DNA from: JBGPYB01 sp041493035
GTDB lineage: Bacteria; Acidobacteriota; Vicinamibacteria; Fen-336
Assembly (NCBI GenBank): GCA_041493035.1
Contig: JBGPYB010000222.1
Span: forward strand, 1-5,977
Length of the DNA stretch: 5,977 nt
Direction: 5' to 3'
The notes under the pieces were generated by a model, which saw only the letters and a program-made list of their open reading frames with translations, was not told the DNA's origin and made no database searches. Position 1 is the first letter of the stretch; each line of letters starts with the position of its first letter. A program made the position numbers and the translations under genes. Positions 1 through 5,862 of this stretch are shown here, one piece after another.

Positions 1-506
1 CAGGCGCCCTCAAAGGACGGGTCGCCGACGATTTCGGCAAGTACGGCCTCGAGCTGGTCGACTTCCTCATCGGGGCCATCACGCCCCCCGAGGAAGTGCA
101 GAAGATGATCGACGAGCGGGCCGGCATGGGAGCCATCGGCGACATGCAGAAGTACCTGGCCTTCAAGGCGGCCCGCGGCATCGAGGCCGCGGCGACGAGC
201 TCGGGGACGGCCGGCGGCGCGGCCGGGCTCGGTCTCGGTGCCGGGATCGGCATGATGATGCCCCAGATGATCGCGGGCGCCATGGCGGCACAGGGGCGTC
301 CCGAGGCGGCAACGCCCCAAGCGCCCGCGGCGGCCCCCGCTGCGCCCGCGGCAAGCCTCTGCCCCAAGTGCCAGGCGGCCGTGGCCCCCGGCGCCAAGTT
401 CTGCGGGAGCTGCGGAGCCGGGCTTCTACCTGCGGCGTGTCCGCAGTGCCAGACGCCCGCCCCTCCGGGTGCCAAGTTCTGCGGGAGCTGCGGCAACAAG
501 CTCTAA
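1..506 (+). CDS. SPFH (stomatin/prohibitin)-family protein with C-terminal double zinc ribbon, YdjI/COG4260-like; 3' part only
   Basis: The reading frame is open from base 3 to the TAA at 504-506, giving the last 167 residues of a protein that starts outside the window. Residues 1-63 of the fragment (YGLELVDFLIGAITPPEEVQ, then MGAIGDMQKYLAFKAA) match the helical stretch that follows the SPFH domain in YdjI-type proteins, described as stomatin/prohibitin-family with a C-terminal zinc ribbon. A low-complexity Gly/Ala/Met/Pro linker follows (about residues 64-118). Two zinc ribbons follow, each CPxC...CGSCG, starting near residues 120 and 146, so eight cysteines could bind two zinc ions. Family proteins are thought to form membrane-associated oligomeric scaffolds; the exact role is unknown. 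A GTG at 96 is an internal valine codon, because the homologous helix continues upstream of it. The gene converges on the minus-strand operon and its stop overlaps that operon's last stop. Confidence 0.85.
   Translation, partial: GALKGRVADDFGKYGLELVDFLIGAITPPEEVQKMIDERAGMGAIGDMQKYLAFKAARGIEAAATSSGTAGGAAGLGLGAGIGMMMPQMIAGAMAAQGRPEAATPQAPAAAPAAPAASLCPKCQAAVAPGAKFCGSCGAGLLPAACPQCQTPAPPGAKFCGSCGNKL
393..493 (+). repeat. Duplicated zinc-ribbon coding segment (direct repeat)
   Basis: A 23-bp stretch is identical at 393-415 and 471-493. The copies lie 78 bp apart, exactly 26 codons, and both encode AKFCGSC-type zinc-ribbon ends. The matching CPxC halves begin at 360 and 438. This looks like an in-frame tandem duplication of one zinc ribbon that has diverged in the first half (CPKC versus CPQC) but stayed identical in the second. 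Confidence 0.8.
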
Positions 507-1222
507 GGTAAGAGCGACCGCAGCCAGCGTCCCCACTGCGGCGCGAGCAGGGCCTTCAAGGAGCAGTCCGCGGCAATGCCGATCGCCGCAGCCAAGAGCC
601 AGCGCCGAGACGCGGCGAGCCCTTTGTAGCGAAACGCTGCCACGCGGGAAAGGAGCGGCTCCGCCAGCACCGCGCCGAGGACGCAGAACGACGCCACGCG
701 GCAGAGGGCCCAGGGCTGCCATCCGAGCAGGACGACGCTGATGGCGGTCACACCGGCACGAGACAGCGAGGCGACGTAGTACGCCATGTAGTTCATCAGC
801 ACAGCGCCCATGAAAATCGAGAACGCGCTGGCGCTGGCCAGGCTCAAGACGACGAACGCGGCCAGGTGAGCCAGGTGTTGGGGGAGGAAAAGGCTCGGGT
901 GGCCCTCGGAGCCTTCTCCGGTGCGGATCCAGCGGAACATCTCGTCACGGTAGCGCGCTCCGTTGAGAACGAAGGGCCCGGGATCGGAGGGCCAGAGCGC
1001 GAACGTTGAGGTGCCGACGATGGCCAGAAGCGCGGCCCAGACCAGCACGATCGTCACCGCGCCTCGGCGGTCGCCCGCCCTGAGACGTGACGCCATCAGC
1101 AGGTAAGCAGGCGCAGTGTTCAGGATCGGCATGAGCCAAGCCTGACCGATCACGAGGCCCACGGGATAAGAGACCGCTGTCATCGCCGCGAGGAGGACGA
1201 GCCGTCGCGTCAGGGGCGTCAG
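503..1222 (-). CDS. Polytopic integral membrane protein of unknown function, probable CTG start
   Basis: I do not recognise a named family. From the CTG at 1222 the protein has 239 residues with five or six hydrophobic segments, near residues 8-31, 55-76, 117-150 (long, possibly two with the next), 158-191 and 207-227. Residues 78-115 form a more polar loop (PSDPGPFVLNGARYRDEMF). Notable stretches are NYMAYYVASLSRAG (144-157) and GWQPWALCR (167-175). An ATG at 1183 would give 226 residues but lacks an upstream Shine-Dalgarno and cuts into the first hydrophobic helix. Starting at CTG keeps TPLTRRLVLLAAMTAV, a positive-inside first helix, and leaves 9 nt after the kinase stop with a GGCAGG just upstream. 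The frame is closed 5' by that same TAG (1232-1234). Position at the operon end suggests, but does not show, a transport or membrane role linked to the operon. It is a plausible real gene because of its hydrophobic pattern and snug fit between neighbours. Confidence 0.75.
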   Translation of the reverse strand: MTPLTRRLVLLAAMTAVSYPVGLVIGQAWLMPILNTAPAYLLMASRLRAGDRRGAVTIVLVWAALLAIVGTSTFALWPSDPGPFVLNGARYRDEMFRWIRTGEGSEGHPSLFLPQHLAHLAAFVVLSLASASAFSIFMGAVLMNYMAYYVASLSRAGVTAISVVLLGWQPWALCRVASFCVLGAVLAEPLLSRVAAFRYKGLAASRRWLLAAAIGIAADCSLKALLAPQWGRWLRSLLP

Positions 1223-1231
1223 GGCGCCTGC

Positions 1232-2140
1232 CTAAATCGTTTCGAAGTGTGTGAGCCGCTTGAAGTGTCGGAAGCGCTCGTCGACCTCGGCTCGGGTGAG
1301 CGTCAGGAGGCGATCGAGGCTGAAGGCCTCGACGGAGAACGACGCCAGGGTGCTCCCCATCACGATCGCCCGCCGCAACGTCTCGTCGCTCGAATCGCCG
1401 GCTCCGGCGAGATAGCCGATGAATCCGCCGGCGAACGTGTCGCCCGCGCCCGTCGGGTCGAAGACGTCCTCGAGCGGGAACGCGGGAGCCGCGAAAGAAC
1501 CGTGGTCGGAGAACATGAGGACGCCGTGTTCTCCCTTCTTCACGACGAGGGTGCGCGGCCCCATGGCCCGTATCGAGCGGGCCGCCTTCACGATGTTCCA
1601 TTCTCCCGAGAGCTGGCGCGCCTCCGCGTCGTTGATGAGGAGCACGTCGACTCTTGCCAGGGTCTTCCTGAGCTCCTCGGCCTTCCCGGAGATCCAGAAG
1701 TTCATCGTGTCGCAGGCGACGAGCCTCGGCTTGTCCACCTGGTCGAGGACCTCCCGCTGGAGAACGGGGTCGATGTTGCCGAGGAAGACGTGCTCGGCCT
1801 TGCGATAGGCGGCCGGGATCTTCGGTTTGAAGAGCTCGAAAACGTTCAGGTCCGTCGCGATGGTGTCGCGGGAGTTGAGGTCGTAGGAGTACTTCCCCTG
1901 CCAATGGAAGGTCTTCCCCTCCGCACGTTCGAGGCCCGCGAGATCGATGTTGCGGCCGCGAAAGGCTTGGAGTTGCGCTTCGCCGAAATCCGCGCCCACG
2001 ACCCCGACGAGTTGAACAGGCGCGAAGAAGGACGCCGCGACGGAGAAGAAGGACGCGCTGCCGCCCAGCACCTTCTCGGCCTTGCCGAAGGGTGTCTCGA
2101 CCGTATCAAAGGCAACGCTTCCGACCACCAAGATCGACAT
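1232..2140 (-). CDS. PfkB-family (ribokinase-like) kinase, substrate unknown
   Basis: This 302-residue protein has the ribokinase/PfkB fold. The N-terminal strand SILVVGSVAFDT is followed by the di-glycine of the substrate lid region (GG at 26-27 in KVLGGSASFF), then LVGVVGADFG, an NDAEAR segment (170-175), KKGEHG (201-206) and the C-terminal PfkB signature DPTGAGDTFAGGF (228-240). Asp234 is the predicted catalytic base and GAG forms the anion hole. The family phosphorylates sugars or nucleosides using ATP. The conserved DTMNFWI segment (144-150) marks, from memory, an uncharacterised subgroup often seen beside mtnP. I chose ATG 2140 over the ATG at 2167: it lies 4 nt after the mtnP stop, has AAAGGG about 7 nt upstream, and puts the first beta strand at the N terminus. 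Adenosine or another nucleoside or pentose is a possible substrate. Methylthioribose is unlikely, since MtnK has a different fold and MtnP already yields the 1-phosphate. Confidence 0.9.
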   Translation of the reverse strand: MSILVVGSVAFDTVETPFGKAEKVLGGSASFFSVAASFFAPVQLVGVVGADFGEAQLQAFRGRNIDLAGLERAEGKTFHWQGKYSYDLNSRDTIATDLNVFELFKPKIPAAYRKAEHVFLGNIDPVLQREVLDQVDKPRLVACDTMNFWISGKAEELRKTLARVDVLLINDAEARQLSGEWNIVKAARSIRAMGPRTLVVKKGEHGVLMFSDHGSFAAPAFPLEDVFDPTGAGDTFAGGFIGYLAGAGDSSDETLRRAIVMGSTLASFSVEAFSLDRLLTLTRAEVDERFRHFKRLTHFETI

Positions 2141-2144
2141 CCTC

Positions 2145-3014
2145 TTACCCTTTGATGTACTTGCCAATGATCGGCGCCAGTTCCGTCTTGACCTGCGGAG
2201 GTATCAGGTCGGGAGGCGTCATGAGAGCGAAGCGGAGCGCACTCGAGCACTCGCAGTCGCGAGGCTCGGGGAGCCGCTGGAGCGTCGCCCGCAGCACCGC
2301 TTTCGCCGTGGCAGCGTTCTTCCCGAGATTCGCGATGACCTGGTCTACCGTCACGGCATCGTGGTCGGGATGCCAGCAGTCGTAGTCGGTCACCATGGCC
2401 AGGGTCGAGTAGCAGATCTCGGCCTCGCGGGCCAGCTTCGCCTCCTGGAGGTTGGTCATGCCGATGATGTCCATCCCCCAGGAGCGGTACAGCTCCGACT
2501 CGGCGCGGGTGGAGAACTGGGGACCCTCCATGCACACGTACGTGCCGCCCACGTGGTGGGTGGCTCCCGTGGCCACGCAGGCCGCGGCCATCGCCTTGGA
2601 AAGCGGCTCGCAAAATGGGCGTGCGAAGGCCACGTGGGCGACCAGGCCCCGACCGAAAAAGGTGGAGGCCCGCTGCGTCGTCCGGTCCACGAACTGGTCG
2701 GGAATGACCATGTGGAGCGGCGCGTACTTCTCTTTCAGCGAGCCGACCGCCGAAACCGAGAGGATCCGCTCGACGCCCAGGGCTTTCATGGCGAAGATGT
2801 TCGCGCGGAAGTTCAGCTCGCCGGGGAAGATGCGGTGGCCGCGGGCGTGGCGAGGGAGGAAGGCCACGCGCTTCCCCTCGAGGGTACCCACCATGAGAGC
2901 GTCGGACGGAGCGCCGAAGGGGGTTTCGACCGCAACCTCTTTGACTCCCCCGAACCCCTCCATCTCGTAGAGGCCGCTGCCACCGATGATTCCGATCTCC
3001 GCCTGCTCGCTCAA
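2145..3014 (-). CDS. mtnP: S-methyl-5'-thioadenosine phosphorylase
   Basis: MtnP cleaves methylthioadenosine with phosphate to adenine and 5-methylthioribose-1-phosphate in the methionine salvage pathway in the cytosol. The protein has 289 residues, typical for the family. Visible motifs are GIIGGSGLY (8-16, phosphate loop), PRHARGH (54-60, phosphate/ribose site), SVSAVGSLKE (86-95), MEGPQFSTRAES (162-173) and MTNLQEAKLAREAEICY (186-202). TDYDCW at 209-214 carries two Asp residues at the base-binding site, which points to 6-aminopurine (adenine) specificity. Purine nucleoside phosphorylases for guanine/hypoxanthine have Asn there. I chose TTG 3014 because it overlaps the epimerase stop as TTGA, has GGGGTGAAGG upstream, and starts just before the phosphate loop; an in-frame ATG at 3092 would add an Arg/Pro-rich tail. 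The enzyme may also use 5'-deoxyadenosine. No methylthioribose-1-phosphate isomerase (mtnA) is in the window. Confidence 0.95.
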   Translation of the reverse strand: MSEQAEIGIIGGSGLYEMEGFGGVKEVAVETPFGAPSDALMVGTLEGKRVAFLPRHARGHRIFPGELNFRANIFAMKALGVERILSVSAVGSLKEKYAPLHMVIPDQFVDRTTQRASTFFGRGLVAHVAFARPFCEPLSKAMAAACVATGATHHVGGTYVCMEGPQFSTRAESELYRSWGMDIIGMTNLQEAKLAREAEICYSTLAMVTDYDCWHPDHDAVTVDQVIANLGKNAATAKAVLRATLQRLPEPRDCECSSALRFALMTPPDLIPPQVKTELAPIIGKYIKG

Positions 3015-3421
3015 GCCTTCACCCCGCCGACTTCCTTCAACTCGAGGAGGACGCCCTGGGCGCCTTTCGGGTGAACGAACGCCACACGGCATCCTCCGGC
3101 GCCCACGCGGGGCGCGTCGTCCAGGAGAGGAACGCCACGCGTCCGAAGCTCGACGAGGGCCGCGTCCAGATCCTCGACGAGAACGCAGACGTGGTGAAGC
3201 CCCGAACGCTTCTCGAGGAACTTCGCGATGACCGAGGTGGAATCGGTGGGTTCGAGAAGCTCGATGTGGGACTCCCCCACGGAAAGAAACGCGGCCCGCA
3301 CCTTCTCGGTGGGCACGTCACGGGTTGCCTCCACGGCGAAGCCCAGGGCTTCGTAGGCTTTCATCGCATCGGCCAGGCTTGCCACGGCGATCCCCAGGTG
3401 GTCGATCTTCAAGAGCTTCAT
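3011..3421 (-). CDS. mce: Methylmalonyl-CoA epimerase (VOC superfamily)
   Basis: The enzyme interconverts (2S)- and (2R)-methylmalonyl-CoA, supplying the R form to B12-dependent methylmalonyl-CoA mutase. The 136-residue length is normal for the family. The two beta-alpha-beta-beta-beta modules of the VOC fold are visible: KIDHLGIAV at the N terminus and GLHHVCVLVEDL from residue 74. Predicted metal ligands are His8, Glu54 (in IELLEP), His77 and Glu127 (in VLLELKEV). The IELLEP and GLHHVC-type motifs and the gene's position directly after meaB favour epimerase over other VOC enzymes such as glyoxalase I. The ATG start overlaps the meaB TGA as ATGA, and its TGA overlaps the mtnP TTG, so translation is probably coupled at both ends. 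Confidence 0.93.
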   Translation of the reverse strand: MKLLKIDHLGIAVASLADAMKAYEALGFAVEATRDVPTEKVRAAFLSVGESHIELLEPTDSTSVIAKFLEKRSGLHHVCVLVEDLDAALVELRTRGVPLLDDAPRVGAGGCRVAFVHPKGAQGVLLELKEVGGVKA

Positions 3422-4374
3422 GAGAGCCCCATCCGCCGCAGGACTTCGCCGGCGGCCGTGAATGGATCGGTTTCCCGCGAGGCGAGGCGGTCGACGGTGC
3501 GCTCCATTTCAGCCGGGGTGAGAACGCGGGAGCGTGCGAGCGACATGAGGCGTTCCTGAACGGTTTCGGAGAGCTGATGCCCAAGCTGCGCGCGCTTCTT
3601 TTTTGCGAGAACGCCGTTACGATCGGCCTCGACCCTGAACGCGTCCACCGCGTCGAGAAGCTCATCGATACCGCCGTCGGCCGTGGCCACGGTCTTCACG
3701 ATCCGCGGCTCGCGCCCCTCGTGTGAACCGAGAGAGAGCATCGACTCGATCTCCGCCACGACCCGGTCGGCCCCCTCGAGATCGGCCTTGTTGACGACGA
3801 AGACGTCGGCGATTTCCATGATCCCGGCTTTCAGGGCCTGGACCTCGTCGCCCATCCCGGGAACCAAGACCACGAGGCTCAGGTCGGCGGCTCCGACGAT
3901 CTCCACCTCATCCTGGCCGACGCCGACGGTCTCGACGAGGATGGCGTTCTTGCCGGAGGCGGCGAGTATCGTGATGACGTGGGCGGTGGACGCGGCGAGC
4001 CCTCCGAGGTGTCCTCGCGTGGCCATCGAGCGGATGAAGATCCCCGGGTCGAGGGCGTGGGCCTGCATCCTTATCCGGTCGCCCAGAATCGCGCCGCCGC
4101 TGTAGGGAGACGTCGGATCCACGGCGACGATGCCGACGGTCTGCCCGCGCCTGCGCAGGCGCGCAGCGATGCGGTCGACAAGCGTCGACTTGCCGGCGCC
4201 CGGTGGGCCCGTCACGCCCATCACGAATGCGTTCCCAGCCTTGGGAAAGAGGCCACCGAGAAGCGTTGCGGCCTCGGCGTGGCCGTCCTCGACGAGGCTG
4301 ATGGCCCGGGCCACCGAGCGAACGTCTCCCCGGAGCACGCCGTCGATCAGGCTCTCGGTGGGCGAGGATGTCAC
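3418..4374 (-). CDS. meaB: MeaB/ArgK-type G3E GTPase, methylmalonyl-CoA mutase accessory protein
   Basis: MeaB is a G-protein chaperone that guards adenosylcobalamin loading and protects methylmalonyl-CoA mutase from inactivation. The 318-residue protein has a Walker A GPPGAGKST (56-64), DPTSPYSGGAILGDR (86-100) with the switch region and metal-site Asp, the family stretch RSMATRGHLGGLA (115-127), a Walker B/switch region ILVETVGVGQDE (145-156) and the base-specificity motif NKAD (195-198). A Lys/Arg-rich segment near KKKRAQLG leads into a helical C-terminal arm used for dimerisation. The start is the GTG at 4374 with GGGGAG just upstream; no other start lies between it and an in-frame stop at 4411-4413. 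Old annotations call this family LAO/AO transport ATPase ArgK, which is misleading. The mutase itself is not in the window. Confidence 0.96.
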   Translation of the reverse strand: MTSSPTESLIDGVLRGDVRSVARAISLVEDGHAEAATLLGGLFPKAGNAFVMGVTGPPGAGKSTLVDRIAARLRRRGQTVGIVAVDPTSPYSGGAILGDRIRMQAHALDPGIFIRSMATRGHLGGLAASTAHVITILAASGKNAILVETVGVGQDEVEIVGAADLSLVVLVPGMGDEVQALKAGIMEIADVFVVNKADLEGADRVVAEIESMLSLGSHEGREPRIVKTVATADGGIDELLDAVDAFRVEADRNGVLAKKKRAQLGHQLSETVQERLMSLARSRVLTPAEMERTVDRLASRETDPFTAAGEVLRRMGLS

Positions 4375-4410
4375 TCGCTCCCCAGGATACCCGTTCGCCG
4401 AGTGGGTGCG

Positions 4411-5568
4411 CTACCGCACCATGCCGCGAAGCCCGAGCAGCTCGCGGGCAATCACGAGACGCTGGACCTCGCTCGTCCCCTCGCCGATCGTCCCGAGCTT
4501 GGAGTCGCGGAGGTAGCGCTCCACCGGATAGTCCTTGGTGAAGCCGTAGCCGCCGTGGATCTGCACCGCATCGAGGGCCACCTCCACCGCCATCTCGCTC
4601 GCGAAGAGCTTGGCCATCGAGGATTCCTTCGTGTGCTCCTTCCCCGAGTCCCGAAGGCTCGCGGCCCGCAGTGTGAGCAGCCGCGCGGCGTCGATCTTCG
4701 TGGCCATGTCCGCGATCTTGAACTGCACGGCCTGAAACTCGGCGATCGCCAAGCCGAACTGCTTCCGGCACTTGGCGTAGCTCATGGCCGCCTCGAGACT
4801 GGCCTGGGCGATCCCGACCGACCACGCGGCGATGCCGATGCGGCCGCGGTCCAGGATGCGAAGTGTGTCGATGAACCCGTGGCCTTCCTGGCCCAGGAGA
4901 TTTTCCGCGGGGATCCGGCAGTCCTCCAGGACCAGCTCCGACGTGTCGGAGGAACGCACGCCGAGCTTGTCCTCTTTCTTCCCGGGCCGAAAGCCTTTGG
5001 TCCCCCGCTCCACGATGAAAGCGGAGATCCCCTTCTTGCCCTTAGTCTTGTCCGTCACGGCCATGACGACGGCCGTGTCGGCGATCCGCGCGTTGGTGAT
5101 GAAGGTCTTCGAGCCGTTCAGCACCCAGTGGGAACCGTCGCGGACCGCGGTGGTCTTGGTTCCGCCCGCGTCGGAACCGGCGCTGTTCTCCGTCAGGCCC
5201 CAGCAGCCGATCTTCTCTCCCTTGGCGAGCGGAACGAGAAACGCCTTCTTCTGGGATTCGCTGCCCGCCAGGTAGATGTGCCCCGAACAGAGGCTGTTAT
5301 GGGCCGCCACCGAGAGTGCGACGCCCGCGTCGACGCGGGCCAATTCCTCGAGGATTACGGTCCAGTCCACGCTGCTGAGGGCGGCGCCTCCATACTCCGC
5401 GGGCCACGTCGCCCCCATGATCCCCAGCTCTCCGAGCTTCCCCAAGACCTCTCGCGGAAATTCCTGCCGCTCGTCCCATTCCCGGGAGTGGGGACGAAGC
5501 TCCGCTTCCGCAAAGTCGCGGACGGTCTTCTTGAGAAGCTGTTGCTCCTCATTCAGGCTCAGGTCCAA
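4411..5568 (-). CDS. Acyl-CoA dehydrogenase (short/branched-chain type), first gene of the operon
   Basis: The enzyme is an FAD-dependent dehydrogenase that forms a trans-2,3 double bond in acyl-CoA and passes electrons to electron-transfer flavoprotein. The 385-residue length fits the family. The N-terminal helical domain is followed by the first family signature GLTENSAGSDAGG (about 124-136), the flavin-contacting KTFITNA (about 154-160), a central beta domain, and the second signature QIHGGYGFTKDYPVERYLRD near the C terminus. The catalytic base is Glu363 in IGEGTSEVQR, the position used by short-chain and butyryl-type enzymes. Long-chain and isovaleryl enzymes place it elsewhere. The start is taken as TTG 5568 with AAGGAG six bases upstream. 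The upstream TTG at 5583 lacks a ribosome site and would place that AAGGAG inside the gene. The substrate is unknown; linkage to epimerase and MeaB suggests isobutyryl-, 2-methylbutyryl- or short straight-chain CoA. Confidence 0.94.
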   Translation of the reverse strand: MDLSLNEEQQLLKKTVRDFAEAELRPHSREWDERQEFPREVLGKLGELGIMGATWPAEYGGAALSSVDWTVILEELARVDAGVALSVAAHNSLCSGHIYLAGSESQKKAFLVPLAKGEKIGCWGLTENSAGSDAGGTKTTAVRDGSHWVLNGSKTFITNARIADTAVVMAVTDKTKGKKGISAFIVERGTKGFRPGKKEDKLGVRSSDTSELVLEDCRIPAENLLGQEGHGFIDTLRILDRGRIGIAAWSVGIAQASLEAAMSYAKCRKQFGLAIAEFQAVQFKIADMATKIDAARLLTLRAASLRDSGKEHTKESSMAKLFASEMAVEVALDAVQIHGGYGFTKDYPVERYLRDSKLGTIGEGTSEVQRLVIARELLGLRGMVR

Positions 5569-5574
5569 GGGAGA

Positions 5575-5580
5575 CTCCTT
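5575..5580 (-). promoter_or_regulatory. Ribosome binding site fixing the acyl-CoA dehydrogenase TTG start
   Basis: AAGGAG lies on the minus strand with six bases (TCTCCC) before TTG 5568. It is the strongest Shine-Dalgarno in the operon and sets the start at residue 6 of the longer open frame that begins at TTG 5583. Confidence 0.75.
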
Positions 5581-5600
5581 CAAGGGAGGGGACGCGCCCT

Positions 5601-5614
5601 CTTCGGCGCCGAAG
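5601..5614. promoter_or_regulatory. Perfect 14-bp palindrome, possible operator near the operon start
   Basis: CTTCGGCGCCGAAG is its own reverse complement. It lies 33-46 nt upstream of the acyl-CoA dehydrogenase start. A TATCAT hexamer on the minus strand (5620-5625) would place a transcription start at about 5613, on this palindrome, a common place for a repressor site. In G+C-rich DNA a 14-bp palindrome can also arise by chance; it has no following T run, so it is not a terminator. Confidence 0.4.
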
Positions 5615-5665
5615 TGACGATGATAGCGCGATCGGCCGCGCTCATGGCGGCCGGCAGCGCTCTCC

Positions 5666-5687
5666 AGCTACCAACCGGCTGGTAGCT
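5666..5687. promoter_or_regulatory. 22-bp near-perfect palindrome, probable transcription-factor operator
   Basis: The arms AGCTACCA (5666-5673) and TGGTAGCT (5680-5687) are exact reverse complements around ACCGGC, whose inner CCGG also pairs; only one of 11 base pairs is mismatched. There is no T run on either strand, so it is not an intrinsic terminator. Its ACCaACCGGcTGGT core resembles the palindromes bound by TetR-family regulators, many of which control acyl-CoA genes, but no regulator gene is seen here. It lies about 98 nt upstream of the acyl-CoA dehydrogenase and 176 nt upstream of the divergent gene, so it could serve either. A CATAAT hexamer on the minus strand (5708-5713) would put the site just downstream of a transcription start. 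Confidence 0.55.
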
Positions 5688-5862
5688 CACGTATGCTCCG
5701 CGCCGGGATTATGCCGATACCCTTGGAACGCAGCGACACGTACCACCGCTGGGAGCGCGCGATCCTGAAGTGCCACTGGACGGCCCTCCTCTCGAGCTGA
5801 TGAGGGTCTGGGACAGGGAGGCGTCGAAGGGACGGAAGAGGCGACAATAGACGGGGTGGGCA

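Larger units (their letters stand above)
503..5568 (-). other. Six-gene minus-strand operon (acyl-CoA dehydrogenase - meaB - mce - mtnP - pfkB-like - membrane protein)
   Basis: Six genes run head to tail on the minus strand with junctions of 36 nt, -4 nt (ATGA), -4 nt (TTGA), 4 nt and about 9 nt. No room exists for internal terminators and none is visible. A single promoter upstream of 5568 is the simplest arrangement. Overlapping stop/start pairs imply translational coupling at the meaB/mce and mce/mtnP junctions. The operon's last stop codon lies on the stop codon of the convergent SPFH gene, so any terminator must lie inside that opposing gene. Operon status is inferred from spacing only. 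Confidence 0.8.
5569..5862. other. Divergent intergenic/promoter region
   Basis: The 294 bases between the two divergent starts hold the ribosome site at 5575-5580, palindromes at 5601-5614 and 5666-5687, and two weak -10-like hexamers on the minus strand (TATCAT, 5620-5625; CATAAT, 5708-5713), neither with a convincing -35. No clear promoter is seen for the plus-strand gene. Between 5690 and 5862 I find no RNA gene or convincing coding region. A 29-codon plus-strand frame at 5711-5800 and two overlapping minus-strand frames lack ribosome sites and family resemblance. Base composition looks less G+C-rich here than in the operon. Confidence 0.55.

Noticed and set aside
945..1904. Minus-strand open frame of 319 codons in another frame
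   Set aside because: Overlaps the kinase and membrane protein genes out of frame; its Arg/Pro-rich translation is typical of a frame-shifted G+C-rich gene.
1232..2140. PfkB gene as methylthioribose kinase (mtnK)
   Set aside because: MtnK belongs to a different, protein-kinase-like fold, and with MtnP present methylthioribose-1-phosphate is made directly.
1247..2155. Plus-strand open frame of 302 codons
   Set aside because: Antisense shadow of the PfkB kinase, rich in Glu/Arg/Gly with no motifs.
2082..3074. Plus-strand open frame of 330 codons
   Set aside because: Antisense shadow of mtnP with charged low-complexity translation and no ribosome site.
3015..3092. N-terminal extension of mtnP to the ATG at 3092
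   Set aside because: It would overlap the epimerase by about 80 bp and add an Arg/Pro-rich tail; the TTGA overlap start is better supported.
3979..5685. Plus-strand open frame of 568 codons
   Set aside because: It lies antisense across meaB and the acyl-CoA dehydrogenase, whose motifs are unmistakable. Its translation is Arg/Gly/Asp-rich with no family resemblance: a G+C-rich shadow frame.
5666..5687. Palindrome as an intrinsic terminator
   Set aside because: No T run follows on either strand and the region lies between divergent starts, where no transcript should end.
5711..5800. 29-codon plus-strand frame starting MPIPLERSD
   Set aside because: No Shine-Dalgarno and no recognisable pattern; chance is the simpler explanation.
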